In this document: positions 54,342 to 63,301 of the stretch, one piece after another
Position numbering within the stretch: position 1 is the first letter of the stretch
How the letters are laid out: each line of letters starts with the position of its first letter
From: DATEDA01 sp963754305
GTDB lineage: Bacteria > Pseudomonadota > Gammaproteobacteria > Burkholderiales > SG8-39
Length of the DNA: 64,000 nucleotides
NCBI GenBank assembly: GCA_963754305.1
Contig: CAVWFR010000013.1
Coordinates: 1-64,000, forward strand
Direction: 5' to 3'
Notes under the pieces: model-generated
The model's input: the letters and a program-made list of their open reading frames with translations, nothing else
Databases searched by the model: none
What the model was told of the DNA's origin: nothing
Made by a program: the position numbers and the translations under genes

Positions 54342-54926
54342 CTACCGCAAGCCGAGGAAGTACTGCCGCGAGTCGCCGTCGACCGCATCGCGCAGCTTGC
54401 CGCGCGCGCGATGCAGCAGGACCCACAGGTTGCCCGGGGTGATCCCGAGCGCGGCGCACACCTCGTCGGTGTCGCGGCCGTCGATCGCGTGCATCGCAAA
54501 AGCGCGCGCCATCTGCGCGGGCATCCCGCCGAGATGGGCGGAGAACGCGTCCCAGAAGCGCTTGCGCGCGAGCGCGTACTCCGGGTCGCAACCGACGCAA
54601 GGCGCGCCGCTGCCGGCGCCGGCGGGGAGCTCGTCGAGGTCGAACGCAGCCGGCGCGCCGTCCTCGTCGACGCCGGCGGCGGCACGCGGCTCGCGCGCAC
54701 GCCGTCGGTACTCGTCCATGACTTTGTGCTTCAGGATGCCGGTGAGCCAGGTCCGCATGCCGCTGCGGCCTTCGAAGCGGCCGGGCGAAGCGAGCGCGGC
54801 GGCGAGCGTGTCCTGCACCGCGTCGTCCGCGGCGACCGGGTCGCGCAGCTCCTTGAGCGCGAAGCGGTAGAGATGCTGCCGGTGCGACGCGATATCGGTG
54901 ACGAGGAACTCGGGATCGAATCTCAT
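54342..54926 (-). CDS. ECF-type RNA polymerase sigma factor
   Basis: A 194-residue sigma-70 family protein. Region 2 spans about residues 15-85 (YRFALKELRDPVAADDAVQDTLAAAL, GRSGMRTWLTGILKHKVMDEYRRR), and region 4 spans about 135-190 (DEVCAALGITPGNLWVLLHRARGKLRDAV). Between them is a long insertion with GAPCVGCDPEYALARKRFWD. No anti-sigma factor is encoded next to it, although such genes usually follow at once. Its targets are unknown; the adjacent Pgl-like gene, 30 bases upstream on the same strand, may be co-transcribed. Confidence 0.9.
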   Translation of the reverse strand: MRFDPEFLVTDIASHRQHLYRFALKELRDPVAADDAVQDTLAAALASPGRFEGRSGMRTWLTGILKHKVMDEYRRRAREPRAAAGVDEDGAPAAFDLDELPAGAGSGAPCVGCDPEYALARKRFWDAFSAHLGGMPAQMARAFAMHAIDGRDTDEVCAALGITPGNLWVLLHRARGKLRDAVDGDSRQYFLGLR

Positions 54927-54956
54927 GGCGGTCTCCAGGTGCGGTCGTGGTCGGTG

Positions 54957-55727
54957 TCAATGGACGGTGTCGGCCGTCGCGAACGCGGCCGGAAGCTCGA
55001 TCAGGAAGCGCACGGCGCCGCCCGCGCGGGCGAGGACGTGGGGACGGCAGCGATCGGGCTGAACGCGGCAGGCGCGGAGCTGCTCGGCGACGCGCCGCGC
55101 GGCGGGGCTCGCCGCGCGCAGCGCGATGTACGGCGAAGCCGCGAGCACCGGGCCGGTGAGCGTCACGACCTGCGCGCGCTGCGGGGCGACGAAGTCCGCG
55201 ACGGCGAGGCGCGTCACCTCGCCGAGCGCGCCGCCGCCCGCGGCGAGGCCGGCGACCCGGCCGTCGACCGCGAGAGCGAGGAGCGTGAGATCGAACCGCG
55301 GCAGCTCGCCCTCGGCGAGCCCGAAGAACGCCGCCAGCTCGTGCTCGTAATCGGCGGCGGCGCGCACCGCCTCGCGGGCGGCGGCCGGCCGGAAGTGGAG
55401 CTGGTGCGCCGCCACCGGCAACCGGGCCGCGATCGTCTGCGCGAGCGCGCCGCCGCCATAGCGCGCCGCGTCGAACGCGGTGTCGGCGAGGAAGAGATGC
55501 GCGCTCGGCCAGATCTCCGGCGCACGGAGCGCCGCGGCGGCAAGCGCGTCGAGGACCGCCGGGGTAAGGAACGCGGGGGACAGCGCGACGGCGAAGCGTC
55601 CGTGCCGCGCGAGCGCGCTGCGGCCCGCGTCGACGACGAGGCTGGCCGCCTCGCGGGCGATCGCCGCGGGGTCGCCGATCACCAGGCCGTCGCGGGTCAC
55701 GCTCGCTCCGATGTCGTGTGGTTTCAT
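54957..55727 (-). CDS. degenerate 6-phosphogluconolactonase-like protein
   Basis: A 256-residue protein that matches the Pgl/glucosamine-6-phosphate isomerase fold: WPSAHLFLADTAFDAAR in the position of the DER motif, ADYEHELAAFFGLAEGELPRFDLTLLALAVDG over the central region, and TLTGPVLAASPYIALRA. The catalytic GxGxDGHTASLFP of true lactonases is reduced to LAVDGRVAGLAAG, with the active-site His replaced by Arg. It probably lacks lactonase activity or has a new one. I place it with moderate confidence on fold rather than activity. It is 30 bases upstream of the sigma-factor gene on the same strand. Confidence 0.6.
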   Translation of the reverse strand: MKPHDIGASVTRDGLVIGDPAAIAREAASLVVDAGRSALARHGRFAVALSPAFLTPAVLDALAAAALRAPEIWPSAHLFLADTAFDAARYGGGALAQTIAARLPVAAHQLHFRPAAAREAVRAAADYEHELAAFFGLAEGELPRFDLTLLALAVDGRVAGLAAGGGALGEVTRLAVADFVAPQRAQVVTLTGPVLAASPYIALRAASPAARRVAEQLRACRVQPDRCRPHVLARAGGAVRFLIELPAAFATADTVH

Positions 55728-55909
55728 GGAGCGAATCGTCGTCCGCGGCGGCGCGCGGCGGTATCCGGAGCGACGCGCAAACGCGCGGCGGCCGCTGCGG
55801 AGGCCGGTCGTGGTTTCTACGTAGTCGCCGGCCTGTGCCTGCGTAGTCGCACGAGTGACGGTGGGAAACCCACGCTGCTAGAGTAAGTACGCGAGAACGG
55901 TGTGATCGA

Positions 55910-58324
55910 ATGAGCCTTCCTCGGGAACCCAGCCTGCCGACGCCCGCCGCGGCGCCACGCCGCGCGGGCTGGATGCTCGCGCAGTCAGCGGCACTCGCCG
56001 CCGGCTACTGGATCGCCGGCATGGCGGCGTTCGCGCTCTTCCCTCTCGACGGCGGCATCGCGGCCATGTGGCCGTCCGCGGGCATCGCGCTCGCCGCGCT
56101 GGTCGCCTGGGGCCCGAGAGTCGCGCCCGGGCTGGTTGCAGGCGCGGTCGCGGTCGGCTTTTCGGTCGGACTGCCGCCCGCGGCGGCGCTCGGCGCCGCC
56201 GCGCTCGCTACCGCCGAGCTCCTCCTCGGCTGGTGGCTGCTCGTGCGCGTGGCGCGCTTCGACCGCTCGCTCGCACACCTGCGCGACGTACTGGCGTTTC
56301 TCGTCTTCGGCGCGATCGCGGGACCGGCCGCGGGATCGCTCGTCAAGGCGGTCTCGCTCTGGCTGCAAGGTGCCGCGGTATGGGCCGAGCGCTCGACGCT
56401 CGTCTGGGTCGCGGGGCTGGGCGAAGCGGTCGGGATCCTGATCGTCGCCCCGGTCGTCTGGACCTGGCTCGACCGCCGGCCGGCGCTGCCCATGCCGCGT
56501 CGCGCCGAGCTCGCCGCGATGGCATTCGCCACGCTCACGGTCTCGGTGCTGATCTTTGCCGGCCAGTCGACCCCGATGATGGCGGTCGAGCCGCTCCCGT
56601 ATGCGGTGTTCCCGCCGCTGTTCTGGGCGGCGCTGCGGTTCGAGAGCCGCGCGGCGGCCACCGCGCTCCTCGCCGTCGGCGCCATTGCCGTCTGGTGCAC
56701 CGCGCACCGAATGGGGCCCTTCGGCGCCGGGGACATGGTGCGCAACCTCGGCTCGCTTTACGTCTTCCTCGCGGTGGCGGCGGTATCGACCATGCTGATC
56801 GCGGTGGTGCTGGGCGAGCGCGAGCGCGCCGTCGCGCAGATCCGCGAAAGCGAGGCGCGCTACCGCATGCTGGTCGAGCGGATGAACGAAGGCCTGGTGC
56901 TGCAGGATCCGGACGGGGTGATGACCTACGTCAGCGACCGCTTCTGCGAGATCATCGACCGGCCGCGGGAATCGCTGCTCGGCAGAAGGGCGCTCGACTT
57001 CGTCGCGCCGGACCACGAGGCGCATTGGCACCAGCAGCACGAGAAGCGTCGGCAAGGCATCGCCGAGTCGTACGAGACCGCCATCCGGAAGGGCAACGGC
57101 GAGGTCATGGACGCCTTCGTCTCGCCGCGGCCGCTCTTCGACGCCGGCGGGCGCTACACCGGGAGCTTCGCGCTTCTGATGGACATCACCGAGCGGCGCA
57201 GCGCCGAGCGCGCCCTGCGCGAGAGCGAGGAGAAGCTCCGCCTCATCGTCGAGAACCTCACCGAGCTCGTGCTCAAGCTCGACGGCGACCGCCGGATAGT
57301 ATTCGCGAGCCCGTCGTACCTCGCGTACTTCGGCACCAGCGAGGCCGACGTCCTCGGGCGCCCGGTCGACATCCACATCCACGAGGACGACTGGCCGGCG
57401 ACCGCCGCAGCGCGCGCATCGGTCGCGGCACCTCCCTATGTCATGACGGTCGAGCACCGCGTGATGACCCCGGACGGCTGGCGCTGGCTCGCGTGGTCGG
57501 CGCGCGGGATCGTCGATGCGAACCGCCGGCTGACGGCGATCGTCGCGGTGGCGCGCGACGTCACCGCGCGCCGCCGGGCCGAGGAGCAGGCGCGCCAGCA
57601 CCTGCAGAGCCTCGCGCACGTCGCGCGGGTGAGCTCGATGGGCGAGATGGCGAGCGCGATCGCGCACGAGATCAACCAGCCGCTCACCGCGATCGCGAAC
57701 TACGCCTCCGCGAGCCTCCGCATGCTTCGTTCCGGCACCACCGCGCAGGACGAGATCCTCGAGGCCCTCGCCCGGGTGGCGAGCGAGGCCGAGCGCGCCG
57801 GCGAGGTCGTGCGCCACATGCGCAGCTTCGTGCGCGGCGACGAGGGCCGCGCGCAGGAGGTCGAGGCGAACTTCCTGGTGAACGAGGTCGTGCGCCTCGC
57901 TGCGCCGGAGGCCCGCCAGAACGGCGTCGACCTCGACACGCGGCTCGAGACCGGGCTGCCGGTGGTGCTCGCCGATTCGATCCAGATCCAGCAGGTGCTG
58001 CTCAACCTGGTGCGAAACGCGACCGAGGCGATCACGATGGCGGGCGCCGAGGAGCGCCGCATCCAGCTCTCGACCCGCGCCGGCGTCGACGGACAGATCG
58101 AGATCGCAGTCGCCGATACCGGACCCGGGCTCGCGGCCGCCGACCTGGAGAAAGTGTTCGAGCCGTTCTACACCACCAAGCCCGAGGGCATCGGCATCGG
58201 GCTCGCGCTCAGCCGCTCGATCGTCGACGCGCACGGCGGCAAGCTGTGGGCCACCGTGAACGCCGGGCCCGGCGTCACCTTCCATCTCACCTTACCGGTC
58301 GCCCATGAGCGAGAAAACGCCTGA
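55910..58324 (+). CDS. MASE1-PAS-PAS hybrid-type sensor histidine kinase (FixL/ThkA-like)
   Basis: An 804-residue membrane sensor. Residues about 15-300 are an integral MASE1-like domain with about eight helices (GLPPAAALGAAALATAELLL, GWWLLVRVARF). Two PAS domains follow (about 315-430 and 445-560), then the dimerisation helix with phosphorylated His near residue 586 in IAHEINQPLTAIANYASASL and an ATPase domain with NLVRNATEAI (N box), VADTGPGL and GIGIGLALSRSIVDAHGG (G boxes). The PAS domains show no obvious heme ligand. The response regulator gene overlaps by 20 bases (58305-58324), so the two form one phosphorelay. Confidence 0.92.
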   Translation: MSLPREPSLPTPAAAPRRAGWMLAQSAALAAGYWIAGMAAFALFPLDGGIAAMWPSAGIALAALVAWGPRVAPGLVAGAVAVGFSVGLPPAAALGAAALATAELLLGWWLLVRVARFDRSLAHLRDVLAFLVFGAIAGPAAGSLVKAVSLWLQGAAVWAERSTLVWVAGLGEAVGILIVAPVVWTWLDRRPALPMPRRAELAAMAFATLTVSVLIFAGQSTPMMAVEPLPYAVFPPLFWAALRFESRAAATALLAVGAIAVWCTAHRMGPFGAGDMVRNLGSLYVFLAVAAVSTMLIAVVLGERERAVAQIRESEARYRMLVERMNEGLVLQDPDGVMTYVSDRFCEIIDRPRESLLGRRALDFVAPDHEAHWHQQHEKRRQGIAESYETAIRKGNGEVMDAFVSPRPLFDAGGRYTGSFALLMDITERRSAERALRESEEKLRLIVENLTELVLKLDGDRRIVFASPSYLAYFGTSEADVLGRPVDIHIHEDDWPATAAARASVAAPPYVMTVEHRVMTPDGWRWLAWSARGIVDANRRLTAIVAVARDVTARRRAEEQARQHLQSLAHVARVSSMGEMASAIAHEINQPLTAIANYASASLRMLRSGTTAQDEILEALARVASEAERAGEVVRHMRSFVRGDEGRAQEVEANFLVNEVVRLAAPEARQNGVDLDTRLETGLPVVLADSIQIQQVLLNLVRNATEAITMAGAEERRIQLSTRAGVDGQIEIAVADTGPGLAAADLEKVFEPFYTTKPEGIGIGLALSRSIVDAHGGKLWATVNAGPGVTFHLTLPVAHERENA

Positions 58325-58934
58325 CGCATTGATCCACGTCGTCGACGACGAGCCGGCGATCCGGGATTCGCTCGCGATGCTCCTCCGTTCGGTCGGCCTC
58401 GCCACCCGCACTTACGCGAGCGCGCAGGCGTTCCTCGACGGATTCCAGCCGGCCGCCAACTCTTGCGTCCTCGCCGACGTGCGCATGCCGGGCATGAGCG
58501 GGCTCGAGCTGCAGGAGGCGCTGCGCGCGCGCCAGATGAAGGTGCCGGTCATCATCCTCACCGGCCACGGCGACATCTCTATGGCGGTGCGCGCGATGAA
58601 GGCCGGCGCCGCGGATTTCATCGAGAAGCCGTACAACGACCAAGTCCTGATCGATGCTGTGCACCGCGCGCTCGCGGCGAGTCGCGGGATCGACACCCGG
58701 CCGGCCGCCGACCGCGAGGCGGTCGAGGCGCGTGTAGGCACGCTCTCGCCGCGCGAGCGCGAGGTGATGCAGCTCGTGATCGAGGGCAAGCCGAACAAGG
58801 TGATCGCGACGCGGCTCGGGCTCTCCACCCGCACCGTCGAGGTCCATCGCGCGAAGGTGATGGAGAAGATGCAGGCGGCCTCCCTCGCGGAGCTCGTGCG
58901 CATGGCGCTGACCGCTGGGCTGTCCGCCGGCTGA
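58305..58934 (+). CDS. FixJ/NarL-type response regulator
   Basis: A 209-residue regulator. The receiver domain has the acidic pocket DDEPAIRDS, the phosphorylated Asp58 in VLADVRMPGMSG, Thr/Lys in ILTGHGD and FIEKPYND. A LuxR-type helix-turn-helix occupies residues about 145-205 (LSPREREVMQLVIEGKPNK, IATRLGLSTRTVEVHRAKV). It is encoded out of frame with and overlapping the kinase by 20 bases, which indicates translational coupling. Target genes are unknown; the small secreted protein downstream is a candidate. Confidence 0.95.
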   Translation: MSEKTPDALIHVVDDEPAIRDSLAMLLRSVGLATRTYASAQAFLDGFQPAANSCVLADVRMPGMSGLELQEALRARQMKVPVIILTGHGDISMAVRAMKAGAADFIEKPYNDQVLIDAVHRALAASRGIDTRPAADREAVEARVGTLSPREREVMQLVIEGKPNKVIATRLGLSTRTVEVHRAKVMEKMQAASLAELVRMALTAGLSAG

Positions 58935-59210
58935 TTTTCTTTCCGCCCCTGCGAAGCGGCAGGCGTGAAGCCGGCGAGGTAGCCGCGTGGAACTGCGCGC
59001 GATTGCGGGCGGTCCGCGCGCGGGCTGTTCGCCACGCGTGGCCGCGGCGCGGATCATCGCGCGGACGCGGCTCGCGCGGGCGATCGAGGGCGCGGGCGGC
59101 GCATGCGCCGCCGGTGTAAGCGCCCCGCTCGCCGCGCGACTAACGGTCGGCCTCGAGCACTCGGAGCACTCGGGAGCTCCCCTCAACCCACTACAGACAG
59201 GAGACTGACG

Positions 59211-59489
59211 ATGAAACGCATGCAAGGTGCCCTCTCGGCGCTCGCACTCGGGCTCGCCCTCGGCTTCGGCCAGGCGGCGCAGGCGCAGCCGACGCTGGAG
59301 CTCGAAGGCAAGATCATGACCCAGATGAAGTCGATGAAGATGGTCGACAAGGACGGCATGATCACGAAGAAGGACGCCATGACCGTCCTCGAGAAGAAGT
59401 TCGACGCGATGGCCAACGGCGGCCGGATGACGGCCGCGGAGTTCGCCGCGTTCGCGAAGGCGATCGGCGAAGGCAGCGTCAGCCCGTAA
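59211..59489 (+). CDS. small secreted EF-hand-like protein
   Basis: A 92-residue protein with a signal peptide cleaved near AQA-QPTL. The mature part carries one EF-hand-like loop DKDGMITKKDA and a second, weaker helix-loop-helix, MANGGRMTAAEFAAFAKAI. It could bind Ca2+ or be a degenerate structural protein of the periplasm. ACAGGAGACTG before ATG at 59211 is a fair ribosome-binding site. It follows the response-regulator gene by 276 bases in which I see no gene. I do not recognise a known function. Confidence 0.8.
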   Translation: MKRMQGALSALALGLALGFGQAAQAQPTLELEGKIMTQMKSMKMVDKDGMITKKDAMTVLEKKFDAMANGGRMTAAEFAAFAKAIGEGSVSP

Positions 59490-59526
59490 CGGTACCGCGC
59501 ACCGTTGGTCCCCCGCCACGGGGCGG

Positions 59527-59548
59527 GCCCGAAGCGCGCGCTTCGGGC
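59527..59548. repeat. 22-base perfect palindrome
   Basis: GCCCGAAGCG joined to CGCGCTTCGGGC forms a perfect 22-base palindrome 38 bases after the EF-hand-like gene. It may be a hairpin acting as a terminator (no T-tract follows) or a binding site. The remainder of the 256-base gap (59490-59745) is GC-rich without a recognisable gene. Confidence 0.45.
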
Positions 59549-59745
59549 TCGTTCCGTCTCGTCGCGTCGACCCCGCTTCCTTCGGTTCTTTTGACGCGCG
59601 CTTTCCCGCGCGCGCCGCGCTTGCCCCGGCGCTCCCCTTTCTCTACCATCGATTCCGCCCAGCTCGCGCGCGCCCGGCGCGCGCGGCCGACGTCGATAAC
59701 AAACCGCTTTCCGCGAGGAAGCGCCCACCCGGAAGAGGAGGTCAC

Positions 59746-60990
59746 ATGTTCGCGCGCGCACTTCGTACGCTCGTCCTTGCCGCGTCGCTCGCCGCGCTCC
59801 CCGCTGCAGCGCAGCAGGTGGTGCGGCTGGCCTACGTCGATCCGCTCTCCGGCGCGTTCGCGAACACCGGCGAGCACGGCCTGAAGCATTTCCAGTTCGT
59901 GGCCGAGGAGCTCAATCGCAAGCACGCCGCCGGCGCCTTCAAGCTCGAGGTCGTCGGGTTCGACAACAAGGTGAGCCCGCAAGAAAGTCTGAATCAGCTC
60001 AAGAAGATCATCGACAGCGGGATCCGCTACGTCATCCAGGGCCAGGGCTCGTCGGTGGCGCTCGCGCTGGCCGATGCGATCGAGAAGCACAACGAGCGCA
60101 ACCCCGGGACGGAGATCCTCTACCTCAACTATGCGGCGGTCGATCCCGATCTCACCAACTCGAAGTGCAGTTTCTGGCATTTCCGGTTCGACGCCAACAG
60201 CGACATGAAGATGGAGGCGCTCACGACCTTCCTCGCGCAGGACCAGAAGATCAAGAAGGTCTACCTCATCAACCAGAACTACTCGTTCGGCCAGGCCGTC
60301 GCGCGCGCGGCCAAAGCCGACCTCGCGCGGAAACGCCCCGACATCCAGATCGTCGGCGACGATCTGCATCCGCTCGGGCAGGTGAAGGATTTCGCCCCGT
60401 ACGTCGCCAAGATCAAGGCCGCGGGCGCCGACACCGTCATCACCGGCAACTGGGGCAACGACGTGACGTTGCTCATCAAGGCGGCGAAGGACGCCGGCCT
60501 CAACGTGGACTTCTACACCTACTACGCCGGCGGGATCGGCACCACGACCGCGATGGGCGACGCCGGCATTGGCCGGGTGAAGCAGATCACCGAGTGGCAT
60601 CTCAACGTGCCGACCAAGGAGACCGACCGGCTCGCGGGCGAATTCAAGAAGAAGTACAACCAGGACTACTACTTCTTCCGCGCCAACACCACGCTCGCGA
60701 TGCTCGCCGAGGCGATGAAGCGCACCAAGTCCGCCGACCCGAAGACGGTCGCGAAGGCGTTGGAGGGCATGCGCTTTCCCACCGAGCTCGGCGAGGTCGA
60801 GATGCGCGCCGCCGATCACCAGCTGATCCAGCCGCTCTTCATCTCGACGATCGAGCGCGCCGCGGCGAAGGGCGGACCGAAGGAGGTGAAGCACGACCTG
60901 GAAGGCACCGGCATGGGCTTCCGCACCGACGCGAAGATCGAGGGCTACGTGTCGGCGCAGCCGACCTCCTGCCAGATGAAGAGGCCGTGA
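59746..60990 (+). CDS. livK: ABC transporter substrate-binding protein, branched-chain amino acid type (LivK family)
   Basis: A 414-residue periplasmic receptor of the Leu/Ile/Val-binding fold. Signal peptide ends near AAA-QQVV. The Type I periplasmic-binding signature is seen in RLAYVDPLSGAFANTGEHGL, a long N-terminal receptor lobe, and FFRANTTLAMLAEAMKRT in the second lobe. The same operon continues with LivH, LivM and LivG. The ligand can be an amino acid, an amide or an aromatic acid. GAGGAGG lies just before ATG at 59746. A Rho-independent terminator after its stop limits the transcript. Confidence 0.93.
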   Translation: MFARALRTLVLAASLAALPAAAQQVVRLAYVDPLSGAFANTGEHGLKHFQFVAEELNRKHAAGAFKLEVVGFDNKVSPQESLNQLKKIIDSGIRYVIQGQGSSVALALADAIEKHNERNPGTEILYLNYAAVDPDLTNSKCSFWHFRFDANSDMKMEALTTFLAQDQKIKKVYLINQNYSFGQAVARAAKADLARKRPDIQIVGDDLHPLGQVKDFAPYVAKIKAAGADTVITGNWGNDVTLLIKAAKDAGLNVDFYTYYAGGIGTTTAMGDAGIGRVKQITEWHLNVPTKETDRLAGEFKKKYNQDYYFFRANTTLAMLAEAMKRTKSADPKTVAKALEGMRFPTELGEVEMRAADHQLIQPLFISTIERAAAKGGPKEVKHDLEGTGMGFRTDAKIEGYVSAQPTSCQMKRP

Positions 60991-61019
60991 CCGGCAGGAT
61001 CCGGGATCCGGGCCATACG

Positions 61020-61045
61020 ACAGCCGCCCATCGCGGCTGTTTTTT
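61020..61045 (+). terminator. Rho-independent terminator between livK and livH
   Basis: ACAGCCGC pairs perfectly with GCGGCTGT around a CCATC loop and is followed by six T. This is the clearest terminator in the window. It lies between the binding-protein gene and livH, on the coding strand, so partial termination would give more receptor than membrane components. The livH start is 42 bases beyond it. Confidence 0.85.
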
Positions 61046-61086
61046 CGTCCGCAGTGCATCGCCGCGAGGCTGAACCCGCCGCCCGC

Positions 61087-62034
61087 ATGGAGTTCTTCCT
61101 CATCACCCTCCTGAACGGCGCGAGCTACGGGCTCCTGCTGTTCATGCTGTCCTCGGGGCTCACGCTCATCTTCTCGATGATGGGCGTGCTCAACTTCGCG
61201 CACGCGAGCTTCTACATGCTCGGCGCGTACTTCGCCTACGCGATCAGCGCGCGGATCGGCTTCTGGCCGGCGCTCGTGCTGGCGCCGCTCGCGGTCGGCG
61301 CGGTAGGAATGGCGGTCGAGCGCTGGGGCCTGCGCGCGGTGCACAAGCACGGCCACGTCGCCGAGCTCCTCTTCACCTTCGGGCTCGCCTACCTGATCGA
61401 GGAGTTCGTGCACCTCGTGTGGGGGCGGCCGCCCGTCGACTATCGAATCCCGGCCGCGCTCGACGGGCCGCTGTTCACGATCTACGGGACCTCGTTTCCG
61501 ATCTACCGCGGCTTCATGATGCTGGTGTCGGTCGGCATGCTCGCGGCGCTCTATCTGGCGCTTACGCGCACCCGCATCGGGCTCGTCATCCAGGCGTCGC
61601 TCACCCACCCGCACATGGTCGAGGCGCTCGGGCACGACGTGCCGCGCGTATTCATGCTGGTGTTCGGCGGCGGTGCCGCGCTCGCCGGTCTCGCCGGCGT
61701 CATCGGCGGCAACGCGTTCGTCACCGAGCCCGGCATGGCGGCGCTCGTGGGCGCGATCGTGTTCGTGGTGGTCGTCGTCGGCGGCATGGGCTCGCTCGCC
61801 GGCGCGTTCGTCGCCTCCCTTCTGATCGGCTGTCTGCAGACCTTCTCCGTCGCGCTCGACTGGTCGGTGGCGGGCGCGCTCGCGGGGCTCGGGTTCGAGC
61901 TGCCGCCCGGACGCTTCCTGAGCCAGCTCGCGAGCATCACCGTGTCGCAGGCGGCGCCGGTGCTGCCCTACCTGCTGATGGTGCTGATGCTCGTCTTCCG
62001 CCCGCGGGGGATCATGGGAACGCGCGAGTCGTGA
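61087..62034 (+). CDS. livH: ABC transporter permease LivH
   Basis: A 315-residue inner-membrane permease with the LivH pattern MEFFLITLLNGASYGLLLFML at the N-terminus, LNFAHASFYMLGAYFAY, then the EAA-like loop QASLTHPHMVEALGHD. It forms one half of the transport channel. ATG at 61087 was chosen over an upstream in-frame ATG at 61054 because it starts at the first membrane helix and lies 42 bases beyond the terminator. The stop overlaps the livM start (GTGA). Confidence 0.92.
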   Translation: MEFFLITLLNGASYGLLLFMLSSGLTLIFSMMGVLNFAHASFYMLGAYFAYAISARIGFWPALVLAPLAVGAVGMAVERWGLRAVHKHGHVAELLFTFGLAYLIEEFVHLVWGRPPVDYRIPAALDGPLFTIYGTSFPIYRGFMMLVSVGMLAALYLALTRTRIGLVIQASLTHPHMVEALGHDVPRVFMLVFGGGAALAGLAGVIGGNAFVTEPGMAALVGAIVFVVVVVGGMGSLAGAFVASLLIGCLQTFSVALDWSVAGALAGLGFELPPGRFLSQLASITVSQAAPVLPYLLMVLMLVFRPRGIMGTRES

Positions 62035-63301
62035 CGACGCGCGTGCTGCGCTTCGCGCCGCTCGACCTTGGTCGCTGGCTCGTTTGGGGCGGCACCGCCG
62101 CGGTGCTCCTCGCGGCGCCGCACCTCTTCACCCAGGGCTTCGCGCTCACCCTGATGAGCCAGATGGGCATCATGGTGATCTTCGCCCTTTCCTACAACAT
62201 GCTGCTCGGCCAGAGCGGGATGTTGTCGTTCGGGCACGCGGTGTACTCGGGGCTGGGCGCGTACTTCGCGGTGCACGCCCTCAACCTGATCGGCAAGGGT
62301 GCGCTCGCGCTGCCGGTCGCGGCGCTGCCGCTGGTCGGCGGCGTATTCGGCGCTCTCTTCGGTGTGATCTTCGGCTGGGTCACGACGCGCAAGTCCGGCA
62401 CGACGTTCGCGATGATCTCGCTCGGCATCGGCGAGCTGGTCGCGGCGTGCTCGCTGATGCTTCCCGGGTTCTTCGGCGGCGAGGGGGGAGTGACGGCCAA
62501 CCGTACCGCAGGGCCGCCATTTCTCGGCCTCACTTTCGGCCCCGCGATCCAGGTCTACTACCTGATCGCCGTGTGGACGTTTGCGTCGATGGCGGCGATG
62601 TACGCGCTGACGCGCACGCCGCTCGGCCGGATTGCTAACGCGGTGCGCGACAACGCCGAGCGCGCCGAGTTCATCGGCTACGACACGCAGACGGTGCGCT
62701 TTCTGCAGCTCGTGCTGTCGGCGTTCTTCGCCGGCGTGGCGGGCGGGCTATCGGCGATCAACTTCGAGATCGTTACCGCCGAGAACGTCGGCGTCATGCG
62801 GTCCGGGGGCGTCCTGCTCGCGACGTTCATCGGCGGCGTCGGGTTCTTCTTCGGCCCGGTGATCGGCGCGATCGTGTTCACGTTCTTCATCGTCTGGATC
62901 GCGAACGTGACGAAGGCCTGGCTGCTGTACCTCGGACTCTTCTTCGTCGGCATGGTGCTGTTCGCCCCGGGCGGCATCGCGAGCCTGATCGTCGCGAATC
63001 TCCAGGCGGCGCGGGCCGGGCTCTTGAAGCCACTGCTACCCGCCTACGGCGCCCTCGCGCCGCCGGGCTCGTCGCGCTCGCCGGCTTCGTCGCGCTGGTC
63101 GAGATGCTCTATCACCTCGAGCTGGAGGCGGTGAACGACCCGGTGCTGCGGCTGGTCGGGCTCGGACTGGACGTGAGGACGGTGGCGCCGTGGATCATCG
63201 CGGCGCTCGTGCTCGCCGCCGGTGCCGCGCTGTACCACCGGGCTTGGCGGCGGTTCCGCGCCCGCTGGGAGGCCTTGCAGGAAAACGCGGGCACGGCATG
63301 A
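62031..63301 (+). pseudogene. livM: ABC transporter permease LivM with one frameshift near the C-terminus
   Basis: From GTG at 62031 the frame encodes a LivM permease: IFALSYNMLLGQSGMLSFGHAV, GWVTTRKSGTTFAMISLGIGE, RFLQLVLSAFFAGVAGGL. Near 63058 the reading frame shifts by -1 and the C-terminal part continues in another frame (LELEAVNDPVLRLV, VLAAGAALYHRAWRRF) to the stop at 63301. Adding one base gives exactly 424 codons, so a sequencing or assembly error is a fair explanation; otherwise the last 80 residues are lost. The stop overlaps the livG start (ATGA). Confidence 0.85.
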
